From: Eupeodes corollae
Taxonomy: Eukaryota; Arthropoda; Insecta; Diptera; Syrphidae
DNA length: 64,000 nt
NCBI RefSeq assembly: GCF_945859685.1
Contig: NC_079147.1
Location: 12,751,289-12,815,288 of the forward strand
Direction: 5' to 3'
A program made the translations under genes and the position numbers. Shown here piece by piece: positions 10,109-20,809 of this stretch. The notes beneath the pieces are model-generated. The model did not search any database, was not told the origin of the DNA, and worked only from the letters and a program-made list of their open reading frames with translations. Numbering within the stretch: position 1 is the stretch's first letter; every line of letters begins with the position of its first letter.

Positions 10109-11860
10109 TAACTTTTTTTTTTATTTATTTATATTGTACGCCCACTCAAGGGGATATGAATACCCTTATAATGATTACACACAGTGCGAGTAATTAGTAA
10201 GCCAGGATAGGATTTGAAAGGAGATACCGATGCACATTGCTTTTGAATGGCTGCACATTGCAATGAGTGGGAAATATTGAGTCTGGTAAAGCATTCCACA
10301 TTCGTGTAGTGCGACTAAAAAAAGAATATCTGTACTTTACAGTACGACCGAAATTGGGCTCAAGGATAAACGAGTATTACGGTTGAATTGTTTGAGGGGA
10401 GGAATGCAACTGGCTATTTCATAAGAGAAATGCTTATGGAAGTAGCGATAAAATAATGAGAGACAAGAAACCTTACGACGGTGCTCGAGAGATGCATTTT
10501 TAGAGCTCCCATTTGAATTCTGTCCAAGAGACTCAAGTGGGTTATAGACAGGAGCACCTGCATAGATGTGGGAATTGTACTCAAGTTTTGGACGAATATA
10601 GGCATTTTTGGCGATGTCAAATATTTGATCACTCCACAACAAATTTTTTGTAATACACATACCTAGGACTGATAGCTGCTCAGTCTCCTCGATGTAAGTA
10701 CCACTCATGGATAGTGGCATTGGGGGAGAGTTACGCTTTTGCGACAGTAGACTGCATTGAGTTTTCGAAGCATTAAATTCTACACGGTTTTTGATTCCCC
10801 ATTGAGCGATGCTGTCAAGATCAAAATTTAATGAACTTATCATACGCTGCCGTTGGTAGTGCACATCCGAAGAACAAGGATGAGAATTTAAAACGATTAT
10901 GAAAAGCTGAGGGTACTGCCATCCGCAAAACAATTAAGTGGGTTAGAAGTTTCAGACAAAAGATCATTTATAAAAATAAGGAAAAGTGTTGGAGACAAAA
11001 CGGAATCCGGTAGCTCACCAGCATTTATTTTGTGAATATTAGATCTGAACGAGTCCAATACCACTTGAATTAAACGGTTCGTAAGGTAATTTCTAACCCA
11101 ACAAAGAAGGGATTCATCACTACCAAATGCACGCATTTTCGATAAGAGAGCTTGGTGCCAAACTCTATAAAATGCCTTTGATATATCAGGTGAAATAATC
11201 TTACTTTCTCCAAAACGATGTAAAGACTTGTTTCACTGTTCGGTGAGATAAACCATGAGATCACCAGTGGACCTATTGCAACTAAAGCCATACTGCAGGT
11301 CATTAAGAAGCTTCCGTCTTTTTTAGGGACAGGGTGGACAAATGCAGTTTTCCATCCACACGGAAAGAGACCTGTAGAATAGGACAGATGGAAAAGCTTT
11401 CGCCGTGGTTTTGTCAGCGTTGAAGAACACCTCTTCAGATCAATAGCGGGGATACTTTCCGGGCCAGCGGATTTGTGAATGTCTAGTCTAGTAACTGAAC
11501 GAGTGCGAAAGAAGATTCGTCCCATTGAATCATTTACGCTTTCAAGTACAGACGAAGTCATGTCATTCACTGGCAGCTTCGAATTAACAGCAAACTGTGC
11601 TGCAAGCAAATTGGCTTTATCAATCGAACTTTCATAGGAAGTGTCATTAGAAACGAGCTTAGGAACCGACGAAGACGTAGTGTTACGCACATTTTTTCCA
11701 AATGGCCAGAAATTTGTACTACCATTGGGACATTGTAGTATTTTTTGCCGTAATTTCCGGTCATGCAAAAATTTAATGAGTCGTATGTCCGTTACAGGCC
11801 TTTCTAGCTCGTTTGAACTTATTCCGGTTTTCCTCAGTTGGGTTGGCTTTGTAATACCGG
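10109..11860 (-). mobile_element. CRL LINE (CR1/Jockey group), copy A
   Basis: The minus-strand copy ends in an A-rich tail (T-run at 10111-10121). The open segments 11768-11070, 11136-10897 and 10933-10337 give the family in order: GRIFFRTRSV, HKSAGPESIPAIDLKRCSS, LFHLSYSTGLFPCGWKTAF, then the RT core VLSPTLFLIFINDLL with NCFADGSTLSFSYS (one active-site D changed to G), and finally the conserved end LEHRRKVSCLSLFYRYFH and CIPPLKQFNRNTRL. The 5' end is truncated near 11860. Frames change repeatedly, so it is inactive. Copies B, C and D in this window belong to the same family. Confidence 0.75.
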
Positions 11861-12341
11861 AAACTTACATTTTTAATTATTTTAATTCAATAGAAAATCC
11901 CTGGATACACAGATACATTATATATATACTACTTGGGTTTACATGTAATAACTTTCTTCTCTTAGAAGTTGCAAGCCATTTAAAACAGAGTTGAATTAAT
12001 GATGGTTTTTAGTTTGACTAAACTACTTCTAAATGAATTTTTGGGTGCAATTTTTAAGTTTAACGTTATCTAAAAGTAAATTAAATATTTAAATCAAGAT
12101 TACAGAATCTGTGTAACGCTTTGCAAAATCGAGCGGGCATACTATATTGTTTAAGTTTTTAAATTTACATAATATATAAAACCTTTAGCATGAAAATTAC
12201 GTAACTAAAAAACACCTATACCTCAATATTGCCTCGATCTCTTTTACATAAGATGCATAGGTGCGAACAACTAAAGTGACCGATGACTATTTCTCCCCTT
12301 ATCACATTCGGTATCTTTTTTAGCACCAAGATTCCACTTTC
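11861..12341. other. Unassigned AT-rich DNA
   Basis: No gene or element was recognised between the LINE and the R fragments. Confidence 0.3.
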
Positions 12342-12415
12342 AACTTCACATAGGAAGTTATTATAATCGGTTGATTTGTCGAACCGAAAATTGTGACTTT
12401 TCTCGAAGTTTCCTT
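12342..12415 (+). repeat. Repeat R, head fragment
   Basis: AACTTCACATAGGAAGTTAT, then AATCGG, GATTTGTCGAA and TTCTCGAAGTTTCC match the first 75 bases of the R copies at 37878 and 57635. Confidence 0.6.
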
Positions 12416-12547
12416 TTCATTTGTATCAATTCATTTTTCTTATAACTATCTTCTCAAAACCTAATATTTTATCAAACAATAAAAAATAACCTACGGGCCC
12501 TTTGTCTAAAACAATGTCAACACTAACCATAACTTATTTCAAAACCA

Positions 12548-13035
12548 AGAAAAGAGGCCACACTGATAACTTCCCTTCCCGTCTGTCGATTTGTCTTGCT
12601 TAAAAGTTTGTAGGTTTTCGTGTTGAGTGATAAAAATTGTGAGTTGAATAATTATTCTTTAAAATTGCTAACAATATTTTTCATATAAAGAAAGAAATAG
12701 TTTAGTTTGAAAATCTAGTTTTGTTAAATATATTTTTAGTCGAAAACAAATGTTTACCAATTTTAGTAGCATTTCTTAAATTTTTACAAATAGGATGAAT
12801 GAAATTAATTTGAGTACTATTTTTTGTAGATTTTATGTTTTAATGTAAAAGGGGACTGTATACTGAATACTGAACATTGAAAACAATATTTTCTGTTAAA
12901 AAAAAGTTTGAAGACTTCAATTTTTGAAAAGCTATTTGAGTCGAAATTCAATTTTTACTAACTTTGAGTAATGTTTTTTTAGGTTAAAAAAAACTAACAA
13001 TTAGATTTTTTTAAATTTTTTAATTCTTTTTCTTC
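12548..13035 (-). repeat. Repeat R, tail and partial array
   Basis: Reading from the right, array units (TTGAGTCGAAATTCAATTT and GAAAAGCTATTTGAGTCG) lead to a tail ending in the complement of CCACACTGATAACTTCCC at about 12550-12575, as in copy 2. Head and core are absent. Confidence 0.6.
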
Positions 13036-14345
13036 GTCTCCTTCATCTTTTTAAAACTCCAATAACATTAACATAGAATTCACATTTAATTTGGCTAAGA
13101 ACACCATATTATGTAATTTATGTAAAATTTTATGAAACAATATCAAACCATAGTAACTTTATGAAACTAGAATCAATGAAACATAAATAAACTCTTGTAA
13201 AAGGGGGCTTTTCACACTTCGCCAACAGCTCAAGCCCATATGCAATTCAGTTTATTTGGACCATTTAGTTCGACTCCAAATAAATTGAGGATTCTCTCAA
13301 CTACACCCACTGCTGCCGGTCAACGTCGCTTCACTACGGTCGGCCGGTGTCAGCTCCATCATCGTGCCACTTTTATAATATTAAGGTACATAGCTACAGT
13401 TATAATAATATGTGAAAATTTCAAGGATCATTGGTTTTCAAAGTGTTTGGTTAACCACATCAAAATCGATTGGAACAAAAGTAACTATGGCTACCATAAC
13501 AGGTCATATATACATATTCCATTAAAAGTTGCATGAGAGACGAGGACCCATATCACTTCGGCCAGCCCGGTCGGCAACAGAGACGGGCGTGTTGTGAGTA
13601 TGTGATGGTAGACTATGGGCACTCTGCAGGGAAAACATATTCGATTGCAAATTTATGAAAATCGTCGAGGACCGACCGCAAATGATGTGTGAAATTACCT
13701 TCAATGGAATTTATACAAAAGAAAACCTACACATAACCATCAGCAAGAGCATCGGTCCTTATAGTCATCAATAATAATGCATCCATCCCAATCCAAAGTT
13801 GATATGTGTCAGGTTTTTGGTGCAGAAGCTCGCTCATCATCACTAAGCTTTTGTAAGGATTTGTTCTTTTTTGTGTGTGTTGTCAGTGTGAGTAGATTGG
13901 TGGAGAAAAAGGGTATTACTTCAGTGATAGAGGTTAATGATTTAACTTCAATTAATTAAACGAACTACACTATAGGGTTGCCACATTATGAGTTCAACAA
14001 TAATTTTGTTAGAGCGTAAATAAGTTAAAATTTGGTTGTAAGTCTTCCACCTAAATACGTTAAAATTTTGTTGTAAATCTTCCACCTAAATAGCGAAATC
14101 ACAGGTCTATATAAAGTCTAGTAATTCAGCTACATCTTGGCAATCCTGTGATGCCTTATTCAACTGATCAAATAAAGATCGAATTTTCCAGGGCTTCTCC
14201 TAACTGACTATAAATATTTTTTGTGTCCAATCCTTATCTCCAAAGTATATGATGGAAGACAAAAAAACTTGTTGTGGTACGCAATTCTAACAATACTCAT
14301 TATGAAAACGGATTTTTAAAAAATTAAAAATGTTGCCATAGAATC
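13036..14345. other. Unassigned DNA with a GC-richer patch
   Basis: About 13290-13370 and 13540-13700 are less AT-rich and contain CGGCC and CCGGTCGGC motifs, unlike the flanking transposons. The frames at 13240-13536 (+) and 13777-13959 (+) have unfamiliar products. This could be host intergenic or untranslated sequence; nothing supports a specific gene. Confidence 0.3.
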
Positions 14346-16250
14346 TTTATTCATGGTGTTAAGCAATTGAATGGAAACCTTTATCCCAAATAGGGTTAAA
14401 AGTATTAAACCCAACGTTAAATCATGGTTCGATTCCAGCTGCAAAAAGGTTATCAAGGCGAAAGAAGTAAGTTTCCAGTGTTTTAAAGCCAAACCAACTG
14501 AGGAAAATTCTAAAAGGTTTAACCAAGCCAGGAAAGCCTGCAACGCCTATCTTCAAATAACCAAATTTTTACATGACCAAAAATTACGTCAAAAGATACT
14601 GCAATGTCCCAAAGTTAGTAGGAATTGTTGGTAATTCGTAAAAATATGAGGAATTCTTGCTCTTCCTCGGTTCCTACGCTTGTTTTCAATGACACTCCTT
14701 TAGTTAGCTCTATTGATAAAGCCAACTTATTTGCAAGGCAGTTCACGGAAAATTACTCCCCCAGTTCTTAAACGTGTAAGTAATTCTATTGGACCAATCT
14801 TTTTCCGTACTCGAAATGTGGCGAAGGTTCTTAAAGATCTCAATATTCATAAATCCGCTGGCCCAGATGGTATCCCCGCTATTATTCCGAAAAGGCATTC
14901 TTCCACGCTAGCAAAACCACTGCGTAAGCTTTTCCATCTATTCTTTTCTTCTGGGCTCGTTCCGAGTAGTTGGAAAACTGCATTTGTTAAGCCAATCCCA
15001 AAAAAAAAGGCTAATCTTCCTCTCCCACAAATTACCGACCGATGGCACTAACGTCCCATCTTTTTAGGGTCATGGAAACGCTTATTAATTATCAGCTTAA
15101 GAAATATCTTGAAAAACGGAAGCTTCTTAATGACCGACAGTACAGCTTTCTGTCAATACTTTCACTGGTGATCTCATGGTTCATCTCACCGAACAGTGAA
15201 ACAAATCTTTACATCTCTTTGGAGAAAGTACGATTATTGCATTTGATATTATAAAGGCATTTGATAAAGTCTGATATCTTGCTGTCTTATCGAAATTGCG
15301 TGCTTTTGATATCGACGAATCTCTTATTCGTTGGATTAGAAATTTTCTTTCGAACCGTTCAATACAAGTTGTTTTGGACGGATTCAAGTCTGAAACTCAT
15401 AAAATAAAGTCTGGTGTGTCACAAGGCTCCGTTTTGTCTCCAATCCTCTTCCTTATTTTTATAAATGATCTGCTGTTTGCTACTTTTAGCACTCTTAGCT
15501 TTTCATATTCGTTTCCAGACTCGCAACCCTCCTCTTCGGATGTGGAACTGCAACGGCAAAATATGATAAGCTCATTAAATTCCAACCTAGACAGCATTAT
15601 ACAATAGGAAATAAAAAATCGTGTGGAATTTAATGCTTCGAAAACGCAATGCTGTCTTTTATGGTAAAAGCGAGCTAAACCCACTTTGCTACCGTCTATG
15701 AGTGGAACTTGTGTCAACGAAACAGAAAATCTTGACATCCTCGGAATGTGCATCAGCAACAACCTTTCGTGGAGCGATCATATACGCGATGTTGCCAAAA
15801 AAGCAAGCAATTGTTCTCTCCGTCTGATCAAAAAAGTTTTTTTTTAAATGATTGGTGACATTAACATCATTAACTCGTTTACGTCACTCGCACATCGACG
15901 CAAGGTTTCTCACCCTTTTTACCGTTATATTAACAGACTATGCTCTAGTGAAATAGTCAGTTGCATTCCTCCCCTTAAACAATTTAACCGTTATACCCAC
16001 ACTTCTAGGAATGACCATCAATTTACCCTTGAGCCAACTTCGGCCGTACTATAAAGTACAGAGATTCATTTTTTAGCCGTACTACGCGAATGTGGAACAC
16101 CTTGCCCCGCGCTTTCTTTCCCTGTCATTGCAATGTTTAGAAATTTAAAATCAATGTACACCAAAACCTCCTATCCAACTCTTCCCTCTTTTCTTAACAC
16201 TAAACACTGTGTCTTTGGTATATTATACAAGTTCTTATTTAGAAAAAACT
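14346..16250 (+). mobile_element. CRL LINE (CR1/Jockey group), copy B
   Basis: The plus-strand copy gives the linker IPNRVKSIKPNVKSWFDSSC, then KFLHDQKLRQKILQCP, GPIFFRTRNVAKVL, HKSAGPDGIPAIIPK, LFHLFFSSGLVPSSWKTAF, NYQLKKYLEKRKLLNDRQ, IRNFLSNRSIQVVLDGFKS and SGVSQGSVLSPILFLIFIND. The YADD active-site block is not intact after INDLL. The end PLKQFNRYTHTSRN and an MWNTLP-like segment are present to about 16150. Breaks at about 14630, 15050, 15255, 15605 and 15665 make it nonfunctional. The 3' end is near 16250. Confidence 0.75.
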
Positions 16251-16261
16251 GACCTTAAAAG

Positions 16262-16305
16262 AGGTTAAAATGTGACCCACTCTGATAAGTTCTAATTGGT
16301 ACCCG
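16262..16305 (-). repeat. Repeat R, tail remnant
   Basis: GTGACCCACTCTGATAAGTTC, preceded by AAAAGAGG, is a diverged copy of the R tail seen at 6425-6460. Confidence 0.45.
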
Positions 16306-16741
16306 ATACAAATGTTCAAATGGTATTTTTTGTAAGAAGTAAATTTTATTATTAAATGAAACTATTGAAAGACTAGACGAATCAGTAATTTATTCGATAT
16401 GTCCTGTGGAAAAATATAAAAGAATATTTTCGGGTGCTTGTCTGGTTGACGTGGAAAAGTCATTTGATATCGTATCTTTCCAGGGCCTATACTCGTCAGA
16501 CTTGCCATAAGTAAGGCACTAACGTACAAGGTTTTTCAACAGGTAACCTACAAAAGTAGAGCGACAGGGACTGCAAACGACACCAAATTTCTTGCCGCTC
16601 TTTCGATATTTCTCTTTAGTAAGGTTTGTCTTTTTATAATGGAAAGATATGCGAGCCAACAACAAATGGAAATTATTAAGATTTACTACCGAAATTTGGA
16701 GTCAGTGGCCTCAACGTTAAAAACGTTACGGAAGAAGCCTC

Positions 16742-16835
16742 AAGATTCATGTGGTATCACAATGGGCCATTAAACTGTCCTAGGTGTGTCCTATTCCATC
16801 ACAGACAGCCACTTTCACCTAACCTACCCTAGCAG
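16742..16835 (+). mobile_element. 3' scrap of a Loa/I-group LINE inside M1
   Basis: GTGGTATCACAATGGGCC, TAGGTGTGTCC and CACCTAACCTACCC match, from memory, the 3' untranslated tail common to Loa/I-group LINEs. The mariner reading frame breaks at its left edge (after LRKKP) and resumes at its right edge (PSRSTVERL). It is therefore a very short 5'-truncated insertion. Confidence 0.5.
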
Positions 16836-17660
16836 ATCAACAGTTGAGCGTCTAATAGGAAAATTTTAATCCACGGTACAAAATTTTCCGGTGCCAGTGG
16901 GACAGAAGTTGCAGAAAGCTTAAATGTGTCTCTGACACGTCGTTCTTAAGCGTTGGACATCTATGTTACGTCGTTCTGGCGAATTTGTGGAAAAGATCTT
17001 GGCCTATATCCTAATAAGATTAAATTGAGGCAAGAACTGAAGTCGCTTGACCACAAGAAGCGTCGTATGTTCGTCAATTGGGCTGAGCAACAACTTGAAA
17101 ATGATTCGGATTTTCATCGAAACAGGCTCATTTCTGGCTCAATGGCTTTGTCTATAAACAAAATATGCGGTATTGGTCAGGCAACAATCCACAATTACTC
17201 GAAAAGTCATCATGCATCCCAAAAAAATTACTGTTTGGTTTGGTTTATGAGCTGGCGGCGGCTTCATTGTAAATGGGGATCGCTACCGTTCAATGATTAC
17301 CGAATATTTTTGGCCCCAATGGGATGAAATGGACTTGGAACAACAGGACGGCGGCGCGGCGGCGCGGCACCACAAGCCAAACAGCGAATGTCACAATCAA
17401 TTTATTGGAAACCAAGTTTGGAGAAATGGTCCAGTCGCTTGGCCGCCTCGGTCGTGCGATTTGACGCCGTTAGACTATTTCCAGTATGGGGTTTGTCAAA
17501 TCTATGGTCCATGCCAACAAGCCAGCGACGATTGTAGAACTTCGTATGAATATCGAACAGGAAATTGCAGTAGTATTGAGTTCAGCGTCTGGATTTCTGC
17601 AAGTGCGGCCATGCAAAAGAAATCAAGTTCCATAAGCAATGGCATCAAAACGCACTTTTA

Positions 17661-18649
17661 AAGGGTGTCCCAAAATTAACGCAAGATTTGAATTTGCCGC
17701 CATTTGTGCAGTGAAGTGTTGGCAACCCTGAAAAAAAAACAATTTGACAGCTAACAGTATAGACTATGGGTTATTAAAAATGGAGCGTTACACGATAGAA
17801 CAACGCGTCTTCATTATTAAAGAATATTTCAAAAATAGTGAAAGCTTGGCGGCTGCAGTTCGAAAATTTCATACAAAATATGGTCGGAATAGTGTTTTAA
17901 CTTCGTCAACTGTGAAGAGATTAATTGAAAAATTCATGGAGACTGGATCCGTTGGAGACGCCCAACACACTGGTCGTCCAATACAAGCCGTTCAAATGTG
18001 AATGTCGAAGCAGTGCGTGAGAGTGTTGCTGACAATCCAAGAACCTCAATTCACCATCATGGACAAGAATTGAAAATTTCAAGAACCTCTCTACAGCGTA
18101 TACTCACCAAAGATCTGTGCCTTCATGCTCGATATCGCGACATGATTACACTGTTCTTTCTGCCAAAATTGGATGATATTGATGTGTCCGTCCAATATGT
18201 GGTTTCAACAAGACGGTGCCACATGTCATACAGCCCGTGAAACAATTCAATTACTGCATGAGACATTTCCAGGTGGTGTACTCTCTCGTTTCGGTGATCA
18301 AAATTGGCCTCCTAGATCGTGTGATTTAACACCATTAGACTTCTTTTTATGGGGTTATTTGAAATCACAAGTCTATGTCAACAAGCCCACAACCACCCGT
18401 GCATTAAAGAAGGAGATTCAACGCTGCATCAACGAAATTCAGCCACATTTATGCAGATTGGTCGTGGAAAATTTCAACAAAAGAGTGCGCATGTGCATGC
18501 AAAGCCGTAGAGGCCATTTGTCCGATGTGTTATTCCATACATAACCCTATTCTATGTACTTTACGGGTCAATAAAAATATAACTATTAAAAGACTTAAAA
18601 CGGCGTTTTCTATTTAATTCAAATCTTGCGTTTATTTTGGGACACCTTT
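17661..18649 (+). mobile_element. Mariner-like element M2, internally deleted, complete ends
   Basis: The left end, AAGGGTGTCCCAAAATTAAC then GCAAGATTTGAATT, is matched in inverted orientation at the right end, ending at 18649. A TA dinucleotide lies on each side (17659-17660 and 18650-18651), as expected for mariner insertion. The 989-bp length is shorter than the roughly 1.3 kb of complete mariners. The flanking sequence belongs to M1, so M2 is the younger insertion. Confidence 0.85.
17780..18544 (+). pseudogene. M2 transposase with deletion of first catalytic region
   Basis: The start MERYTIEQRVFIIKEYF leads a helix-turn-helix N-terminus with SSTVKRLIEKFMETGSV. A stop follows GRPIQAVQM near 18000, after which the sequence continues in register as NVEAVRESVADNPRTS. 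After SRTSLQRILTKDLCLHARYR the reading jumps to a DMITLFFLPKLDD segment and WFQQDGATCHTA, with the second acid, then NWPPRSCDLTPLDFFLWGY, with the third acid (D34D type), and the normal end FHT. The FSDEAHF block is absent, so the protein would be inactive. The element could only move in trans. Confidence 0.75.
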
Positions 18650-18789
18650 TACAAAAATAAAGAATTTTATTTATGTCCAAAATCTTATAAATGATTAATG
18701 ACATACTTAATGACATGCGGTTTATTGTCAAAAGTGGCATGTAACTTCTAACAAAATCTTTGATATTAAAAATGGTCTTCACCAGAAAC

Positions 18790-19040
18790 CATTTAACTCA
18801 CCGGTCTTGTTCAGCATTCACACCAGCTATCTGATAGGCAGCCTAGCTCAGACAATTGCGTACACAGACATCCTAATTGTGTACAGAACGGCCCCAAAAA
18901 TTGAGGTTATCAGAACACTTGCACCGTGACTTCGACAAGATTCCGCAATATTGCGATAATTGGAAGTTAAAAATCAACTTTAAGAAATGCTTAATTTGTT
19001 AAGCACTCCGTAGTCCGTTGTATGGTACCTTAAAGGATAC
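18790..19040 (+). pseudogene. Jockey-type LINE RT fragment
   Basis: SPVLFSIHTSYLIGSLAQT followed by IAYTDILIVYR is a reverse transcriptase palm (the YADD motif here degraded to YTDI). After one frame change comes LHRDFDKIPQYCDNWKLKIN with FKKC, the usual motif downstream. The fragment stops at the left end of M3. Confidence 0.6.
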
Positions 19041-19042
19041 TG

Positions 19043-20147
19043 AAGGGTTTTTCAATTGACGCGGGTAGATTTTGGCGCCCCGTGGTGGCCATTTTGTTTT
19101 GGTGACATCTGTTAAATCTTTTGTTTACCATTCATTTGTTTATGCCAAATCATCGTGGCAAGTTACACCAGAACAGAGCGTTGAAATAATAAAACTTTTT
19201 TATCGAAATTATTGGTCGTTAACGTTGCGGTAGACGTGGTGGCTCTCCACAATCGACTATTCAACGTTGGGTGACCAAATTTGAAACGACCGGTTCAGTA
19301 AACAATCAGCCAACATCGGCCACGTTGAAGGAACGCAAGATCGTCAAGAACATCACTGTGCTGCTGCGATCCGTGAAAGTGTGCAGCAGAACCCGAGGTA
19401 GTCTTTTTCTCACCGTGCTCAAGAAAGAACTCGGCCTTTCGTAGACTTCTACTAAGCAAATTTTGAGTCGGGACTTGAGCTTCACCCGTACAACATCCAA
19501 TTGACCTAGGAGCTCAAAGTTCATGACAATAGACAACGCCGGCCCACCGTTTGTTTGCTGACTGACTCATCTATAGTGACAAGGCGCATTTTTGGATGAT
19601 TGGCTATGCTAACAAGCAAAATTTCCGCATATGGGACGACACCAAACCACGCGAGGTTCACTTGGTGATAATGTATCCTCAAAAAGTTACCGTTTGGTGT
19701 GCATTTTGGGCCGGGCGGCGGGGCGTGGCGGCGTAATTGGTCTGTACTTTGTTGATAGCGACATTAGTGAGGTCACCGTCAACAGCGAGCGCTACGTGTC
19801 AAACAGCAAACGCCACGATTGACATTTTGCATGCAAGATTTGAGGGTGAGGTTATCTTAGCCACCAAGATCATAAGATTTGACCCTACCAGACTTTATCT
19901 CTGGGGTTTCTTGAAGTCGTGGGTCTATAAAAATAAAAAACAATCGATTCGGAACGCGGAAGAGTCATTGAAGATTGGACCACTGGGATCAGTGCCACCG
20001 TTAAAAGGCGAGCATTTGAACGATGTCATAATCCACACCTAATGGCATACATGATCCTTTCAAATAAAAAAATAATTTTGTTAATACCTCACACACAGCT
20101 TGTTTTATTCCATTTCAACATCTACCCGCACTTATTGAAAAACCCTT
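19043..20147 (+). mobile_element. Mariner-like element M3, decayed, with inverted repeats
   Basis: The left end AAGGGTTTTTCAATTGACGC then GGGTAGATTTT is matched by an inverted copy at about 20117-20147 with a few differences. Inside, degraded pieces of a mariner transposase are seen: STIQRWVTKFETTGSVNN (about 19255), KELGLS, KILSRDL-like, PHMGRHQTTRG (about 19625), RYVSNSKRHD (about 19795), LYLWGFLKSWVY near 19895 and an end near 20042. Many stops and frame changes are present. Catalytic acids cannot be assigned. Confidence 0.72.
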
Positions 20148-20646
20148 TACATATCGATTAACACCTGTAAGAGCTTCACTCAAGTCGACTGCAGAGTATT
20201 GTTATCGCCAAAAATACCTCAACTTGTTGCTACCTTTTGTTCCTGAGGAAAAAAGTAACCCTGAATTTCACATCTGTCAAATTCCACCAATCACAAGAGG
20301 TTTTGGTCCGCAAAAATTTGCGGTCAAAGAAGTGTTCGAAGGGCGTCATCAAGAATCTTTTTGGAAACAAAATGTATGGGGTTCAAACAAAACGTGTTTA
20401 CCTAAGTCGCCACCAGAACCAGATTCGTCTTTCGAGATATCAAAGTGTCTGCGGGCGAAGGAAAATGCGAAAATGATCGCATCAATACCACGACTGCAGC
20501 GTGTTTTGAAGTTAAAGAAACCAGCCAAGTTCGTCAAGCGAAGGTTGCCAATCAAGAACAGATTTCGACGTAAGAAGATCAAACCGAATCAGGAAGAAAC
20601 CGAATTAATGAATGAAAGAATTACAATTTCTATTAATTTTAAATAA
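20148..20646 (+). CDS. Unidentified basic ORF, possible last exon
   Basis: The frame is open leftward to the M3 boundary (YRLTPVRASLKSTAEYCYRQ) and runs to a stop at 20644-20646. It includes QIPPITRGFGPQKFAVKEVF and a strongly basic C-terminal part (VLKLKKPAKFVKRRLPIKNR). I do not recognise the family. There is no ATG at the left end, and M3 sits exactly there, so an upstream part may have been separated or lost. An AATAAA lies at 20798-20803, about 150 bases after the stop. It may be a host exon or an uncatalogued element ORF. Confidence 0.35.
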
Positions 20647-20809
20647 GCTAGAAAATTATTCTGCAAGCCACAGGCTTTTCTTTGTAAGCCAATTGAAGAG
20701 ATGTCGAAGAGTGAGACCGTCATATCGGTTAAATAGAAATTCATTCATAAACTGCAAGCTCTGTTGTAGGTATAAAGAGCAATTAGTCAAGTTATTAAAT
20801 AAATAAATG

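Larger units (their letters stand above)
16636..18785 (+). mobile_element. Mariner-like element M1, decayed, host of M2
   Basis: The transposase begins RYASQQQMEIIKIYYRN (about 16640) and continues PSRSTVERLIGKF, GKDLGLYPNKIKLRQELK, RRMFVNWAEQQLE and FWLNGFV-KQNMRYWSGNNP. The block around the third acid reads WPPRSCDLTPLDYF. The segment with the first catalytic D (SDEAHF) is deleted at about 17125, and frames change at about 17160 and 17330. A 90-100-bp scrap of another element interrupts it at about 16742-16835, and element M2 is inserted at 17661-18649. The right end is estimated from the sequence resuming after M2; no terminal repeat was confirmed. Confidence 0.7.

Noticed and set aside
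13240..13536. 98-codon frame in the GC-richer patch
   Set aside because: No motif, no splice support and no family resemblance.
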